Shown: positions 27,117 to 36,572 of the stretch, piece by piece
How the letters are laid out: the number at the start of each line of letters is the position of its first letter
Position numbering within the stretch: the first letter of the stretch is position 1
From: Arcanobacterium urinimassiliense
GTDB taxonomy: Bacteria; Actinomycetota; Actinomycetes; Actinomycetales; Actinomycetaceae
Length of the DNA stretch: 64,000 nucleotides
Direction: 5' to 3'
Assembly: GCF_900119495.1 (NCBI RefSeq)
Contig: NZ_LT632435.1
Location: 820,556-884,555 of the forward strand
Program-made: the position numbers and the translations under genes
The notes under the pieces: model-generated
The model's database searches: none
What the model was told of the DNA's origin: nothing
What the model saw: only the letters and a program-made list of their open reading frames with translations

Positions 27117-28442
27117 CTATGCGTTCCCAATTTCTACCCGCCCCCGCAATTTTTCCATTCCGGTGAAGGTATAATCGCCTTTTACAGTTATTTTCTCTAC
27201 CTCTCGCAGAGAAGGTAAATGGCGAGTACGCTCAGTAAAATCGTGTATAAAACGAAAATACTGGGGATCCAAATCGGCAATAGGGGCAGTTGAAACCTGT
27301 AAAAGTACCCGCCCTTCCTCCGTAAACTTATAGACATCAGAACGCAATACAAATAAATCATTCGTAGTCTTTACTGGTAAAAATCGCTCTCGTTCCACAA
27401 TAAGAGCCTGCGCATCGGAAAATTTTTCGACTATAGCTCCCATCGCACATTCCAGCTGATACACCGGCACTGAATCTTTATTGCACGGATCTACCGTTTT
27501 TTGGTTACGAATTAGGGGGAGATGCAACACCCCGGCTGTTTTCTTTAATAAATCTCGTAAAGCCTCGATATTAAACCACAGATTATTCGTATGAAAATAA
27601 GGGTGGCGCTTTTCGTCCGTAAAATACTGCATATCAGCTGGAGGAGTTTGCCCGGTATCGCGCAATATAAGCTGCTTATCGCTACGCCGCACCGCTAAAT
27701 GCCCGCCTTTGCGGTCAGCTGGAGTACGCCGGCAGACCTCGGCTGCATAAGAAACTCCACTTTCAGCGAACCAAGCGGCAATTTCTCCAGAGGGATAAGC
27801 CCCCAAGTTATCAGCATTAGAAGTCATAAGATAGCGGAAACCGCGGCGCAGTAAATCCTCTAATAAAGAATTATTACTAAGAGCAGTGTAGATATCGCCG
27901 TGCCCAGGCGGGCACCATTCTAGTTCTGGATTTTCCTCCCAGACCACTGGATATAGATTATCGCGCCGTAGCTTCGGCTCCCGCCCTTGCAGAAAACTTA
28001 GGGGAATTCCCGGTATTTCCATATCCTTATCTAAGGCTGCGAGCGTATCACGCTGCGTGCGGAAAGAATCCATAAAAATTATAGGAAGCAATTTTCCGCT
28101 CTGCTCGCGCGCGCTGCGTATTTGCCGGCAGATCAAACGCAAAAAACTTTCTCCCGCGCGCACTGGAATAAGAGATTTAGCTTTATCCATCCCCATAGAG
28201 GTGCCTAAACCGCCGTTTAGCTTTAAAAAGGCCGTCTTTCCCAGTGCCTCTGCTTGTGCGGCAGGGCTAAAATTCTTCTCTGCTAGCCGGGGCGCCGGAG
28301 GCATCGGGTCGATAGTAGACTCGGGAATTAACCCAGTAGCTCCGTGCTGTAAATCTGCAAAATAAGAGCTAAAGACGTTTATCCCGCATTCGCTAACTCC
28401 GGCAGTGCGCATTTTCTGCTGTGCCGCGCTCAAAGCTTCCAT
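27117..28442 (-). CDS. UTP-glucose-1-phosphate uridylyltransferase (eukaryote-type UGPase)
   Basis: This 441-residue enzyme of the UDPGP family makes UDP-glucose from UTP and glucose-1-phosphate. The nucleotide-binding loop is LNGGLGTSMGMDKAKSLIPV, and WCPPGHGDIY, LMTSNADNLGA and FHTNNLWFN are typical of the eukaryotic and bifidobacterial type, not the bacterial GalU type. The C-terminal part (KFTEEGRVLLQ onward) ends with a short left-handed beta-helix portion. With galE and galM it would serve galactose metabolism and UDP-sugar supply. Confidence 0.9.
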   Translation of the reverse strand: MEALSAAQQKMRTAGVSECGINVFSSYFADLQHGATGLIPESTIDPMPPAPRLAEKNFSPAAQAEALGKTAFLKLNGGLGTSMGMDKAKSLIPVRAGESFLRLICRQIRSAREQSGKLLPIIFMDSFRTQRDTLAALDKDMEIPGIPLSFLQGREPKLRRDNLYPVVWEENPELEWCPPGHGDIYTALSNNSLLEDLLRRGFRYLMTSNADNLGAYPSGEIAAWFAESGVSYAAEVCRRTPADRKGGHLAVRRSDKQLILRDTGQTPPADMQYFTDEKRHPYFHTNNLWFNIEALRDLLKKTAGVLHLPLIRNQKTVDPCNKDSVPVYQLECAMGAIVEKFSDAQALIVERERFLPVKTTNDLFVLRSDVYKFTEEGRVLLQVSTAPIADLDPQYFRFIHDFTERTRHLPSLREVEKITVKGDYTFTGMEKLRGRVEIGNA

Positions 28443-28587
28443 ATAAATCCCTCCGCCCTTTTTTATAATTCTATAGAGAAAAGCTGCCCGCGCAGAATTT
28501 CACAAAGCTATTCCTCCCGAAAAATCGGCTTTAGTTTCCGGCGCTGGTAGCCTTAGAGCTATTAGTAGTGAATAAGGAGATACGTTA

Positions 28588-30447
28588 GTGCCCATTTCCA
28601 CTCCGGCAGAGCTGAAAGAAATTCAACCGGCCTCCACGCCGGCTGCACAAATTCGCAATTTTTGCATAATTGCGCATATTGACCACGGTAAATCCACTTT
28701 AGCGGATCGTATGTTGCAATTGACGGGAGTAATAGCAGAACGTGATATGCGTGCCCAATACCTCGACAGAATGGATATTGAGCGCGAACGCGGAATCACT
28801 ATTAAATCGCAAGCGGTACGGATTCCTTGGACAGTAGATGGCACGCCTTATGTGCTGAATATGATAGACACCCCCGGGCACGTCGATTTTGCTTACGAAG
28901 TATCTCGCTCTTTAGCCGCCTGCGAAGGGGCAATTCTACTGGTGGATTCGGCACAAGGCATTGAAGCGCAAACCCTGGCCAATCTCTATCAAGCTCTCGA
29001 AAATGATTTAACTATCATACCCGTCTTAAATAAAATAGATTTACCAGCTGCAGAGCCCGATAAATACGCTGAAGAATTGAGCGCTCTGATTGGCTGCGAA
29101 CCAGAAGATTGTATAAAAGTATCTGGTAAGACCGGAGTGGGCGTAGAAGAACTTCTCAACCGGATAGTGAAAGAAGTACCTGCTCCGCAAGGGAAAAAAG
29201 ATGCCCCCACGCGCGCACTTATTTTTGATTCGGTTTACGATACTTACCGGGGAGTAGTTACTTATGTACGTGTGGTAGACGGGCAGCTGCGCCCACGTGA
29301 ACAAGTGCAGATGCTTTCCACCGGAGAAACGCATGAGCTCCAAGAAATTGGAATTATTTCTCCGGAACCGCTCAGCTCTACCGGTCTGAGTGCCGGAGAA
29401 GTAGGGTATTTGATTACGGGGGCGAAAGATGTAGCGCAGTCTCGAGTAGGCGATACGGTGACTACTTTACGCAACCCGGCGCGTACTCCGCTTTCCGGAT
29501 ATGCCAATCCGCAGCCAATGGTGTTTTCTGGTTTATATCCGATAGATGGCTCGGATTATCCAGCTCTACGCGATGCTCTAGATAAACTGCGGCTCAACGA
29601 TGCTTCTCTCACTTACGAACCGGAAAATTCCGTAGCTTTAGGATTCGGCTACCGTTGTGGATTTTTAGGTCTACTTCACCTCGAGATCATCACGGAAAGA
29701 CTCGAAAGAGAATTCAATCTCGATTTGATAGCTACGGCTCCTTCTGTCACTTACCAAGTAATTACCGAAAATAGAGAAAAAATAGCGGTATCAAACCCCT
29801 CGGAATTTCCAGAAGGGAAAGTACACGAAATAGTAGAACCGCTAGTAGAAGCTACCATTCTCACTCCGAGTGAATACGTGGGCGCAATCATGGAACTTTG
29901 CCAGCAGCGCCGGGGAGAAATGCAAAATATGAGTTACCTTTCTCCCGAACGAGTGGAACTGCATTATTCTTTACCGCTGGCGGAAATAGTCACCGATTTT
30001 TTCGATCAACTAAAATCGCGCACCAAAGGCTATGCCTCGCTGGATTACCACCAAAAAGGAGAACAAAGCGCCGATTTGGTGAAAGTAAATATCTTACTTA
30101 ATCACGAAGTAGTAGATGCTTTTTCGGCAATCGTGCACCGCGATAAGGCCTATAGCTACGGGGTGGAAATGACGGAAAAATTGCGCCAATTAATTCCGCG
30201 GCAGAATTTTGAAATTCCAGTACAGGCAGCAGTAGGAGCTCGCATAATTGCGCGTTCTACCATTAAAGCTCTCCGCAAAGACGTATTGGCAAAATGCTAC
30301 GGGGGCGACGTATCTCGAAAGCGTAAATTGCTCGAAAAGCAAAAAGAAGGTAAAAAACGGATGAAAGCAGTCGGCAGGGTAGAAGTGCCCCAAGAAGCAT
30401 TTATCGCCGCGCTCAGTTCCGAAATGCCGACGGGTAAGAAAAAATAA
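28588..30447 (+). CDS. lepA: Elongation factor 4 (LepA)
   Basis: This 619-residue translational GTPase has G1 [10 protein letters not shown], the switch-I region [13 protein letters not shown]3 DTPGHVDF and G4 NKID. EF-G-like domains and the LepA-specific C-terminal domain follow ([21 protein letters not shown] near the end). LepA acts on stalled or mistranslocated ribosomes. The start is GTG with AAGGAG ten bases before it. It leads a plus-strand run with trmB directly behind it. Confidence 0.97.
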   Translation: MPISTPAELKEIQPASTPAAQIRNFCIIAHIDHGKSTLADRMLQLTGVIAERDMRAQYLDRMDIERERGITIKSQAVRIPWTVDGTPYVLNMIDTPGHVDFAYEVSRSLAACEGAILLVDSAQGIEAQTLANLYQALENDLTIIPVLNKIDLPAAEPDKYAEELSALIGCEPEDCIKVSGKTGVGVEELLNRIVKEVPAPQGKKDAPTRALIFDSVYDTYRGVVTYVRVVDGQLRPREQVQMLSTGETHELQEIGIISPEPLSSTGLSAGEVGYLITGAKDVAQSRVGDTVTTLRNPARTPLSGYANPQPMVFSGLYPIDGSDYPALRDALDKLRLNDASLTYEPENSVALGFGYRCGFLGLLHLEIITERLEREFNLDLIATAPSVTYQVITENREKIAVSNPSEFPEGKVHEIVEPLVEATILTPSEYVGAIMELCQQRRGEMQNMSYLSPERVELHYSLPLAEIVTDFFDQLKSRTKGYASLDYHQKGEQSADLVKVNILLNHEVVDAFSAIVHRDKAYSYGVEMTEKLRQLIPRQNFEIPVQAAVGARIIARSTIKALRKDVLAKCYGGDVSRKRKLLEKQKEGKKRMKAVGRVEVPQEAFIAALSSEMPTGKKK

Positions 30448-30448
30448 C

Positions 30449-31393
30449 ATGAAACAGAATTCCCACTCGGAGCTCCCTAATCCGCAATATGGGCGAATTC
30501 GCTCCTTTTCTGCGCGGGGAAAACGCTTGGGTGAAAAATATAAAACCCTGCAAGCAGAATTTGGACCGCAATATTTCCTCGATTTTCCTCCCGGAATGGG
30601 AATCTCCACTATTAGGGAAGATGCGCGCATCGATTTAGCGGCCGCTTTTCCGCACCGGCAACCCCTCATAATCGAAATAGGGCCTGGATCTGGAGAACAA
30701 CTTATTCATGCTGCACAGGCACATCCGCAAATAAATTTTCTCGCCCTAGAGGCCTGGCAGCCCGGAGCGGCGCGTTGTCTGGCTGCCACCGTCGCAGCGG
30801 GGGTAGAAAATGTGCGCATAGCGCAATTAGATGCTGCTCAAAGTCTTCCTATCCTTTTCCCTCCTGATTCAGCTTATCGCGCACGCGAAATCTGGACTTT
30901 TTTCCCCGACCCTTGGCGGAAGAAAAAACATCGGAAACGCCGCTTAGTATCACCGCAGTTTGCACACATCGTAGCTGGAGCATTAGAGCCCGGCGGGTGC
31001 TGGCGTCTTGCTACTGATTGGGATAACTACGCTTGGCAGATGCGCGATGTATTGCAAGAATCTCCTTGGTTCGACAACCCGTACTTGGCGCAAAATCCAG
31101 ATGCGCAAGATGAAGGGATTTACGCAGGGGGATTTGCTCCCCGTTACAGCGGTCGGGTGCTTACGCGTTTTGAATCACGCGGGCAAGCGGCCCAGCGCCG
31201 TGTACACGATTTATATGTGATTCGCAATCAGGTGGCACTGGCGGCAGCGGTGGTGCCAGAAGATCCGTGGGTTGCCGCTGCGAAAAATGGACAGGAAGTG
31301 AAAGCCGATAGGGGTGGAGAGCGCCCGCCATCTCGTACTCCGGCTAGCACCCGCGCGGGAAAACCGGCTGCGGAAAATCAGAAACGAAAATAG
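30449..31393 (+). CDS. trmB: tRNA (guanine(46)-N7)-methyltransferase
   Basis: This 314-residue SAM-dependent methyltransferase modifies G46 of the tRNA variable loop. SAM motif I is EIGPGSGEQLIHAA, and the TrmB signature is WTFFPDPWRKKKHRKRRLV; ATDWDNYA is the later conserved motif. It is longer than most TrmB proteins because of about 40 extra N-terminal residues and a basic, Pro/Arg-rich C-terminal tail of about 35 residues. It starts one base after the lepA stop. Confidence 0.95.
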   Translation: MKQNSHSELPNPQYGRIRSFSARGKRLGEKYKTLQAEFGPQYFLDFPPGMGISTIREDARIDLAAAFPHRQPLIIEIGPGSGEQLIHAAQAHPQINFLALEAWQPGAARCLAATVAAGVENVRIAQLDAAQSLPILFPPDSAYRAREIWTFFPDPWRKKKHRKRRLVSPQFAHIVAGALEPGGCWRLATDWDNYAWQMRDVLQESPWFDNPYLAQNPDAQDEGIYAGGFAPRYSGRVLTRFESRGQAAQRRVHDLYVIRNQVALAAAVVPEDPWVAAAKNGQEVKADRGGERPPSRTPASTRAGKPAAENQKRK

Positions 31394-31398
31394 CTCTT

Positions 31399-32598
31399 AT
31401 GCAGCCACTTTCTTCTTCGCCGGTTTCAACTGCGCTAGAATTGCCCGACCCCGATGTGCAAAATGGATTTTCGGCTTATATCCATATTCCTTTCTGCGCT
31501 CGCCGCTGTGGATACTGTGATTTTAATACCTATACAAATCTGCATTTTCCGGCGGGTGCGGGAGCTGCGGAGTTTCCCGCTACTCTCTGCCGTGAAATAG
31601 AGCTCTCTGCAAAAATGCTGAATGCCGGCGCTCCCGCCGGCGAGTTACGCAGTGTATTTTTCGGGGGAGGAACTCCCACTTTGCTTCCGACAACTGCGCT
31701 AAAGAAAATTTTAGAGAAACTGCGTAGCATATACGGAATTTCGGCCACCGCGGAAATTACTACGGAAGCAAATCCGGAGACGCTCACTTATGAAAAACTT
31801 TGCCAGCTCCAAGAGAGCGGTATCAACCGCATATCTTTTGGAATGCAATCTGCGGTGGAATCTGTACTGCAGACTTTAGATAGGATGCACACTCCCGGGC
31901 AGACTGCTCGAGTCTGCCACTGGGCAGAAAAATTAGGGATGCGCTATTCCTTAGACCTCATTTATGGCACTCCGGGGGAGAGCATGGCAGATTGGGATTT
32001 TTCCCTCCGAGAAGCTATTGCGCTCCGGCCAGAGCATATTTCCGCCTATGCTCTCACCGTGGAAAAAAATACCAAAATGGGGCGCGCGCTGCAGCGCGAA
32101 GAAATCTCTGCTCCCGATCCGGATATTTTGGCTGATAAATATCAGCACGCCGAAGAGACCCTCACTTCCCACGGTTATCAATGGTATGAAATCTCTAATT
32201 GGGCGCGCCCGGGCGCAGCTTGCCAACACAATTTGCACTACTGGCAGCGCGATAACTACTGGGGATACGGCCCAGGTGCCCATTCCTGTATCAACGACAC
32301 TCGCTTTTGGAATACTGCTCATCCGCTTGCCTATGCGCAGCAGCTCATTTCCTCTGATCCGCAACTACCTATAGCTGGGCAAGAGCATCTAGGCGCAGCA
32401 GAGATAAGAGAAGAGGAAATAATGCTAGGAATTCGCTGCCGAGAAGGTATACCATGTTCTTTTTCGCCTTCTCCAGCCATCACCCGTCAATTATTAGCAG
32501 ATGGCTTAATAGACGCAGTAGCTTGGGCGGAGGGTCGTTTACAATTGACGCTCCGCGGGAGATTATTAGCCGATACGGTCATTCGCGCGCTATGGTAA
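31399..32598 (+). CDS. hemW: HemW-like radical SAM protein (coproporphyrinogen III oxidase family)
   Basis: This 399-residue radical SAM protein has the cluster motif CARRCGYC in HIPFCARRCGYCDFN at about residues 30-44. VFFGGGTPTLL, GINRISFGMQS and SLDLIYGTPGES follow. The YEISNWARPG and YWGYGPGAHS signatures identify HemW, which in known systems is a heme chaperone, not a true HemN oxidase. It starts five bases after trmB and is likely co-transcribed. Confidence 0.92.
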   Translation: MQPLSSSPVSTALELPDPDVQNGFSAYIHIPFCARRCGYCDFNTYTNLHFPAGAGAAEFPATLCREIELSAKMLNAGAPAGELRSVFFGGGTPTLLPTTALKKILEKLRSIYGISATAEITTEANPETLTYEKLCQLQESGINRISFGMQSAVESVLQTLDRMHTPGQTARVCHWAEKLGMRYSLDLIYGTPGESMADWDFSLREAIALRPEHISAYALTVEKNTKMGRALQREEISAPDPDILADKYQHAEETLTSHGYQWYEISNWARPGAACQHNLHYWQRDNYWGYGPGAHSCINDTRFWNTAHPLAYAQQLISSDPQLPIAGQEHLGAAEIREEEIMLGIRCREGIPCSFSPSPAITRQLLADGLIDAVAWAEGRLQLTLRGRLLADTVIRALW

Positions 32599-32631
32599 TA
32601 CGGTAGTAACACCGCCAGAAAGCGAAGCGAT

Positions 32632-33294
32632 ATGGGAGATACTTACGTTAAATTAGTGCTAATCGTGCTTATCGGAGGAATTGCCCTCTGGGCTCTTTCC
32701 GGATTTTTTGCAAAAAACCCGCGCGGTGCTTGGGATGAGCGTACCAAAATAGCGGGCTTAGCTCGTTCCCGCCGCTGGAATTACCGTGAATATATTGAAA
32801 ATGCGCAGAAGTTTTTACTTCCGGAAGCCACCAAACTAAGGCACTGGCCGGTGCTAGAAAATGCGGCTGGCTACGACGGAATCAAAAATTTTCGTTCTAG
32901 CTCCTGGCGGTCGATTTTTGTGCGCACTCCCGCTAATCCACATAATCTAGTTTTTTCGTATGAAATTCCCATTACTCCCGCGGGCGCGCAGTTCCAATTC
33001 CCAGAAGCGCTTTTTCATTTTCCCACTTCTGCCCCCACTTCTGCTGCTTCCTTTCCGGCTGCGCAGTGGGACATAACTGGAGATAGAGAGCTCACGGCTG
33101 CAATATGTGCCAGTGCAGCTGGAGAATTTTTTACCGAATTAGCGAAGATAGAATACGTACATATCTATCGAAACTACATCAGTTTTCTTTTACCTGAGCA
33201 AAAATTTAATCGTTCTAGCCTCGAGCTTCTGGATTGGTGTGCCCAGCGAGCCGGAAAATTAGCTCAGCTATTACCGAAGTCTTATCTCGATTAA
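32632..33294 (+). CDS. Membrane-anchored protein of unknown function
   Basis: This 220-residue protein has one N-terminal hydrophobic segment (about 7-26, LVLIVLIGGIALWALSGFF). The rest is soluble and rich in aromatics, with no family I recognise. The Arg-rich RSRRWNYREY lies soon after the membrane segment. The hydrophobic segment could be a signal anchor with the soluble part on either side; the residues after it (AKNPRGAWDER) are mixed in charge. It lies between hemW and the hrcA control region, likely as the last gene of the lepA run. Confidence 0.6.
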   Translation: MGDTYVKLVLIVLIGGIALWALSGFFAKNPRGAWDERTKIAGLARSRRWNYREYIENAQKFLLPEATKLRHWPVLENAAGYDGIKNFRSSSWRSIFVRTPANPHNLVFSYEIPITPAGAQFQFPEALFHFPTSAPTSAASFPAAQWDITGDRELTAAICASAAGEFFTELAKIEYVHIYRNYISFLLPEQKFNRSSLELLDWCAQRAGKLAQLLPKSYLD

Positions 33295-33345
33295 AAATTA
33301 GCTCCTTCGAGCAGGAAATTAGTTCGGAGAAAAACTAGAGTAGAA

Positions 33346-33372
33346 TTAGCACTCGAGAGCAAAGAGTGCGCA
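33346..33372 (+). promoter_or_regulatory. CIRCE-type operator for HrcA
   Basis: TTAGCACTC (33346-33354), a 9-base spacer, then GAGTGCGCA (33364-33372). The left arm is identical to the CIRCE consensus; the right arm matches in seven of nine positions. It lies about 140 bases upstream of hrcA and implies autoregulation of hrcA-dnaJ in response to heat or misfolded protein. Confidence 0.85.
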
Positions 33373-33384
33373 GATTTGTGCCTG

Positions 33385-33436
33385 TTTTGCAAATACGTTT
33401 TGCAAATACGTTTTGCTAATACGTTTTGCTAATAGG
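33385..33436 (+). repeat. Four 13-bp tandem repeats between CIRCE and hrcA
   Basis: Four consecutive 13-base units of the form TTTTGCWAATACG: two with CAAA, one with CTAA, and the last ending AGG. They lie in the hrcA leader or promoter region, 12 bases past the CIRCE right arm, and could change promoter spacing or leader length between strains. Confidence 0.93.
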
Positions 33437-33508
33437 GTCTATGACGAAGCTTTAAGGAATAAGCTTTAGGGAATGGACTTTGGGGAGAGACGAAGGGAAG
33501 GAGTGAGA

Positions 33509-34531
33509 ATGCGTAATTCGGATGCCCGCCGGCGTTTAGTACTTAATGCCATTATTGAAGATTACATTGCGACTCGCGAACCAGTCGGTTCGAAAGCAGT
33601 GGCGCGGCGGCACAATCTCGGCGTTTCTCCTGCTACTATTCGCAACGATATGGCGCAACTAGAAGAAGCGGGATTAATCGTCCAGCCGCATACTTCTGCT
33701 GGGCGTATACCTACCGATAGCGGTTATCGCGCTTTTGTAGATGCAATTGCTGATATTAAGCCGCTCTCAGTGCCGCAACGCAAAGCTATTGAGCAAATTC
33801 TCACCCAGTCGGTGGATTTAGATGATGTAGTGAATCGTGCTGTCCGTCTTCTAGCGCAGATAACTCAACAAGTGGCAGTGGTGCAGTATCCTTCTTTGCA
33901 ACGCACCCTTTTACGGCATATAGAGCTAGTAGCTCTAAGTAAACAGCTCATCTTAATAGTGTTGATTGCCAATACGGGCCGCGTAGAACAGCGCACCGTA
34001 GAAGTAGAAGATATTCTCTCTGAAGAATCTGTAGATTTAATCAGAAAAGCAGCTAATGAGCACTTGGTAGGAATGGAAATGCGCCATTTAGGTAAAAAAA
34101 TTCCGACCACTTTAGAGGCTCTGCCGCCGTTGATTCGCCCTGCTGGAAAAATAGTATTTACGGCGGTGGCAAAAATGCTGCAGAGTGAGGGAGAAGAAAA
34201 AGTAGTAGTAGCCGGTACGGGTAATCTCAGCCGTTATGATTACGATTTTGCTCATTCTATTTCTCCCGTTTTAGATCTGCTCGAAGAGCAAGTAATACTG
34301 TTACGCCTTATTACCCAGCAAGAGCAAGGAATAAACGTAAAAATCGGGAGCGAAAATACTGAAGAAGCCCTCGCGGAAACTTCTATAGTTTCTACAAATT
34401 ACGGCGTAGACAACGAAGCAGATATTGCGCGGTTGGGAATAATTGGCCCGACCCGGATGGATTACCGAGGTGCAATGGCGGGAGTGTATGCCGTAGCGCA
34501 ATATTTGACTTCAATTTTGAGCAGTGAGTGA
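33509..34531 (+). CDS. hrcA: Heat-inducible transcription repressor HrcA
   Basis: This 340-residue repressor of chaperone genes binds CIRCE operators. The winged-helix part is near the N-terminus (SDARRRLVLNAIIEDYIATREPVGSK, with GVSPATIRNDMAQLEEAGL). HTSAGRIPTDSGYRAFVD follows, and the C-terminal part ends ARLGIIGPTRMDYRGAM. The ATG at 33509 has GGAAGGAGTGAGA upstream and gives the standard N-terminus. An in-frame ATG at 33473 would add 12 residues and lacks a good site. A CIRCE element lies upstream. Confidence 0.95.
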   Translation: MRNSDARRRLVLNAIIEDYIATREPVGSKAVARRHNLGVSPATIRNDMAQLEEAGLIVQPHTSAGRIPTDSGYRAFVDAIADIKPLSVPQRKAIEQILTQSVDLDDVVNRAVRLLAQITQQVAVVQYPSLQRTLLRHIELVALSKQLILIVLIANTGRVEQRTVEVEDILSEESVDLIRKAANEHLVGMEMRHLGKKIPTTLEALPPLIRPAGKIVFTAVAKMLQSEGEEKVVVAGTGNLSRYDYDFAHSISPVLDLLEEQVILLRLITQQEQGINVKIGSENTEEALAETSIVSTNYGVDNEADIARLGIIGPTRMDYRGAMAGVYAVAQYLTSILSSE

Positions 34532-34629
34532 AATTCGCCCGCTTCTGCGCTTAGTGGCTGTTTTCCGCAGATAGAGCGCATAGAATACAGAAAGAATATT
34601 TTAATCTAATAGGCAAGGGAAAAATATAA

Positions 34630-35750
34630 GTGGCTGATTACTACCAGATTCTAGGAGTATCACGGCAAGCTTCCGCAGAAGAAATAAAAAAATCTTATAG
34701 AAAATTAGCGCGGAAACTACATCCCGATGTGGCTGGGCCAGAAGGGGCCGAAAAATTTAAAGAAGTCACAGTGGCTTATGAAGTACTTTCTAATACCGAA
34801 AAGCGCCGTCTCTATGACCTCGGCGGAGAAGACGCAGTAAAAAGCGGTCAAGCCGGAGGCGGAGCGAGTGCCTTCGGCGGCTTCGAAGATATATTTTCCG
34901 CATTCTTTGGCGGTGGCAGTGCGGGGCGTGGCCCGGTATCTCGCACCCGTCCCGGGGATGATTCTTTAGTGCGTTTGCAGCTCACCCTGAAAGATGTGGT
35001 ATTCGGGGTAGATAAAAAGTAAAAGTAAATATCGCCGGGCTCTGCCCAGAATGTCATGGAAATTTGACTGCTCCTGGCACTGAGTTGGTGACTTGCGCAG
35101 ATTGCCAAGGAAGTGGCACTATTCAAAAACTCACTAATTCGCTCTTTGGGCAGATGATGTCGAGTAGCCCTTGCCCGGGCTGTGGCGGGTATGGCACAAA
35201 AGTGGTCACTCCTTGCCCGGAATGTGCAGGTAGTGGCCGCGTAAAGATGCAAAAAGAAGTGGTGTTTAATGTGCCGGCCGGAGTAGAAAACGCTACCCGA
35301 ATTCGTTTGCGTGGTGCGGGTAATGCTGGAGTATACGGTGGTCCGGCCGGAGATCTGTATGGAGAAATAAGCGTTAAACGCGATGCAGTATTCGAGAGAA
35401 GCGGTGATGATCTACACGCCACTTTAGAGGTGCCGATGACTGCCGCTGCCTTAGGCTGCCAGTTACAAATATCCACTTTTGACGGTCTGCAAAATATAGA
35501 AGTAAAACCAGGCACGCAATCTGGAGAAATCATCACCCTTCCCGGCTTGGGAGTTGGGCATTTACGCCGGCGTGGTCGTGGAGATATACATGTGCTTATG
35601 CAGGTACGTACACCTACCGATCTGCCAGATGAGCAGCGAGAACTACTTAAAGAACTCGCAAAATTGCGCGGCGAAGAAAAAGTAGCATCCGATTTAAGTG
35701 CCGAAAAAGATTCTCTTTTTACGCGATTTAAAGATATCTTCGTTAAATAA
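34630..35750 (+). pseudogene. dnaJ: Chaperone DnaJ, broken by a one-base frameshift
   Basis: The first frame (34630-35022, GTG start) codes for the J domain with the HPD motif (KLHPDV) and the Gly/Phe-rich linker, ending at a TAA after GVDKK. The second frame continues the protein: [15 protein letters not shown], then zinc repeats CADCQGSG, CPGCGGYG and CPECAGSG, and the C-terminal substrate domain to 35750. The frames meet at an A tract of five at 35014-35018. With six A the reading would be Asp-Lys-Lys-Val-Lys-Val without a break. This is a sequencing error, a true mutation, or expression by slippage. A second start (TTG at 35064) would give only the zinc and C-terminal parts. It follows hrcA, as is usual for actinobacterial DnaJ2. 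Confidence 0.9.
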
Positions 35751-35758
35751 GGGAAAAG

Positions 35759-36562
35759 ATGTCACTACCGGTATTTTATAGTGCAGAAATATCTAATTTA
35801 GCGTGCGAAGATATTTGTACGATTCGCGGTAGTGAAGCTCACCATGCCGTCGCCGTGCGCCGTATCCGCCCCGGAGAAAAAATCGCAGTGGTAGACGGCA
35901 AAGGGAGGCGGGGAATCCTGCTGGTGCAAAGCACCGAAAAAGCTACGCTCACCGGGCAGATACAAGCAATAACTGATTATTCTCCGACTATGCCGCAGAT
36001 AACCTTAGTGCAGGCACTCGCTAAAGGCGGGCGAGCAGAACAAGCGGTAGAAACCGCCACTGAATTTGGAGTAGATAGTATAATTCCGTGGGCTGCGGAA
36101 CGAAGTGTGGTGCGCTGGGAGAGTGCACAAAAAAGTGCCAAAGGGCGCAGTAGATGGGAAGCTACTGCATATGAAGCAGCTAAACAAGCACGGCGCGCCT
36201 ATTTCCCGCAGGTGGATGAGCTTGTAGATAGTGGAGCTCTCGCAGAGAAAATTTCAGATTTTGTTGCTACGGGGGCTTGGGTACTGGTTTGCCATGAAGA
36301 AGCGGTGCACTCTTTAGCACAAGTGCTGACTACTCTCTTTAATTCTGCGTTGGCGCAGAATTCTTCTCAACCGAATTTTCCAAGTAGATTAGTGTATATA
36401 GTAGGCCCCGAAGGAGGAATCACTTCTGCAGAATTGGTAGCTTTCCAAGCGGCCGGAGCTCAGGCAGTGCTCCTAGGAGAGCATATTCTGCGCAGTTCTT
36501 CTGCTGGGCCATGGGCGATTGCAGTGACGCGCGCCTTTCTGGATAAAAGTCGAGTGAAGTAA
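35759..36562 (+). CDS. rsmE: 16S rRNA (uracil(1498)-N3)-methyltransferase
   Basis: This 267-residue SPOUT methyltransferase of the RsmE family has an N-terminal PUA-like part (HHAVAVRRIRPGEKIAVVDG) and the middle ALAKGGRAEQAVETATEFGVDSIIPW. The knot region is YIVGPEGGITSAEL, then LLGEHILRSSSAGPWAI. It methylates U1498 of 16S rRNA. It begins eight bases after the dnaJ stop in the hrcA-dnaJ-rsmE-phoH run. Confidence 0.95.
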   Translation: MSLPVFYSAEISNLACEDICTIRGSEAHHAVAVRRIRPGEKIAVVDGKGRRGILLVQSTEKATLTGQIQAITDYSPTMPQITLVQALAKGGRAEQAVETATEFGVDSIIPWAAERSVVRWESAQKSAKGRSRWEATAYEAAKQARRAYFPQVDELVDSGALAEKISDFVATGAWVLVCHEEAVHSLAQVLTTLFNSALAQNSSQPNFPSRLVYIVGPEGGITSAELVAFQAAGAQAVLLGEHILRSSSAGPWAIAVTRAFLDKSRVK

Positions 36563-36572
36563 TAGAGAAAAT

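Noticed and set aside
35014..35020. Programmed -1 frameshift of the dnaX type in dnaJ
   Set aside because: The heptamer reads T AAA AAG rather than A AAA AAG, so the P-site tRNA would not re-pair fully, and no downstream stem was evident; a simple base loss or slippage fits better.
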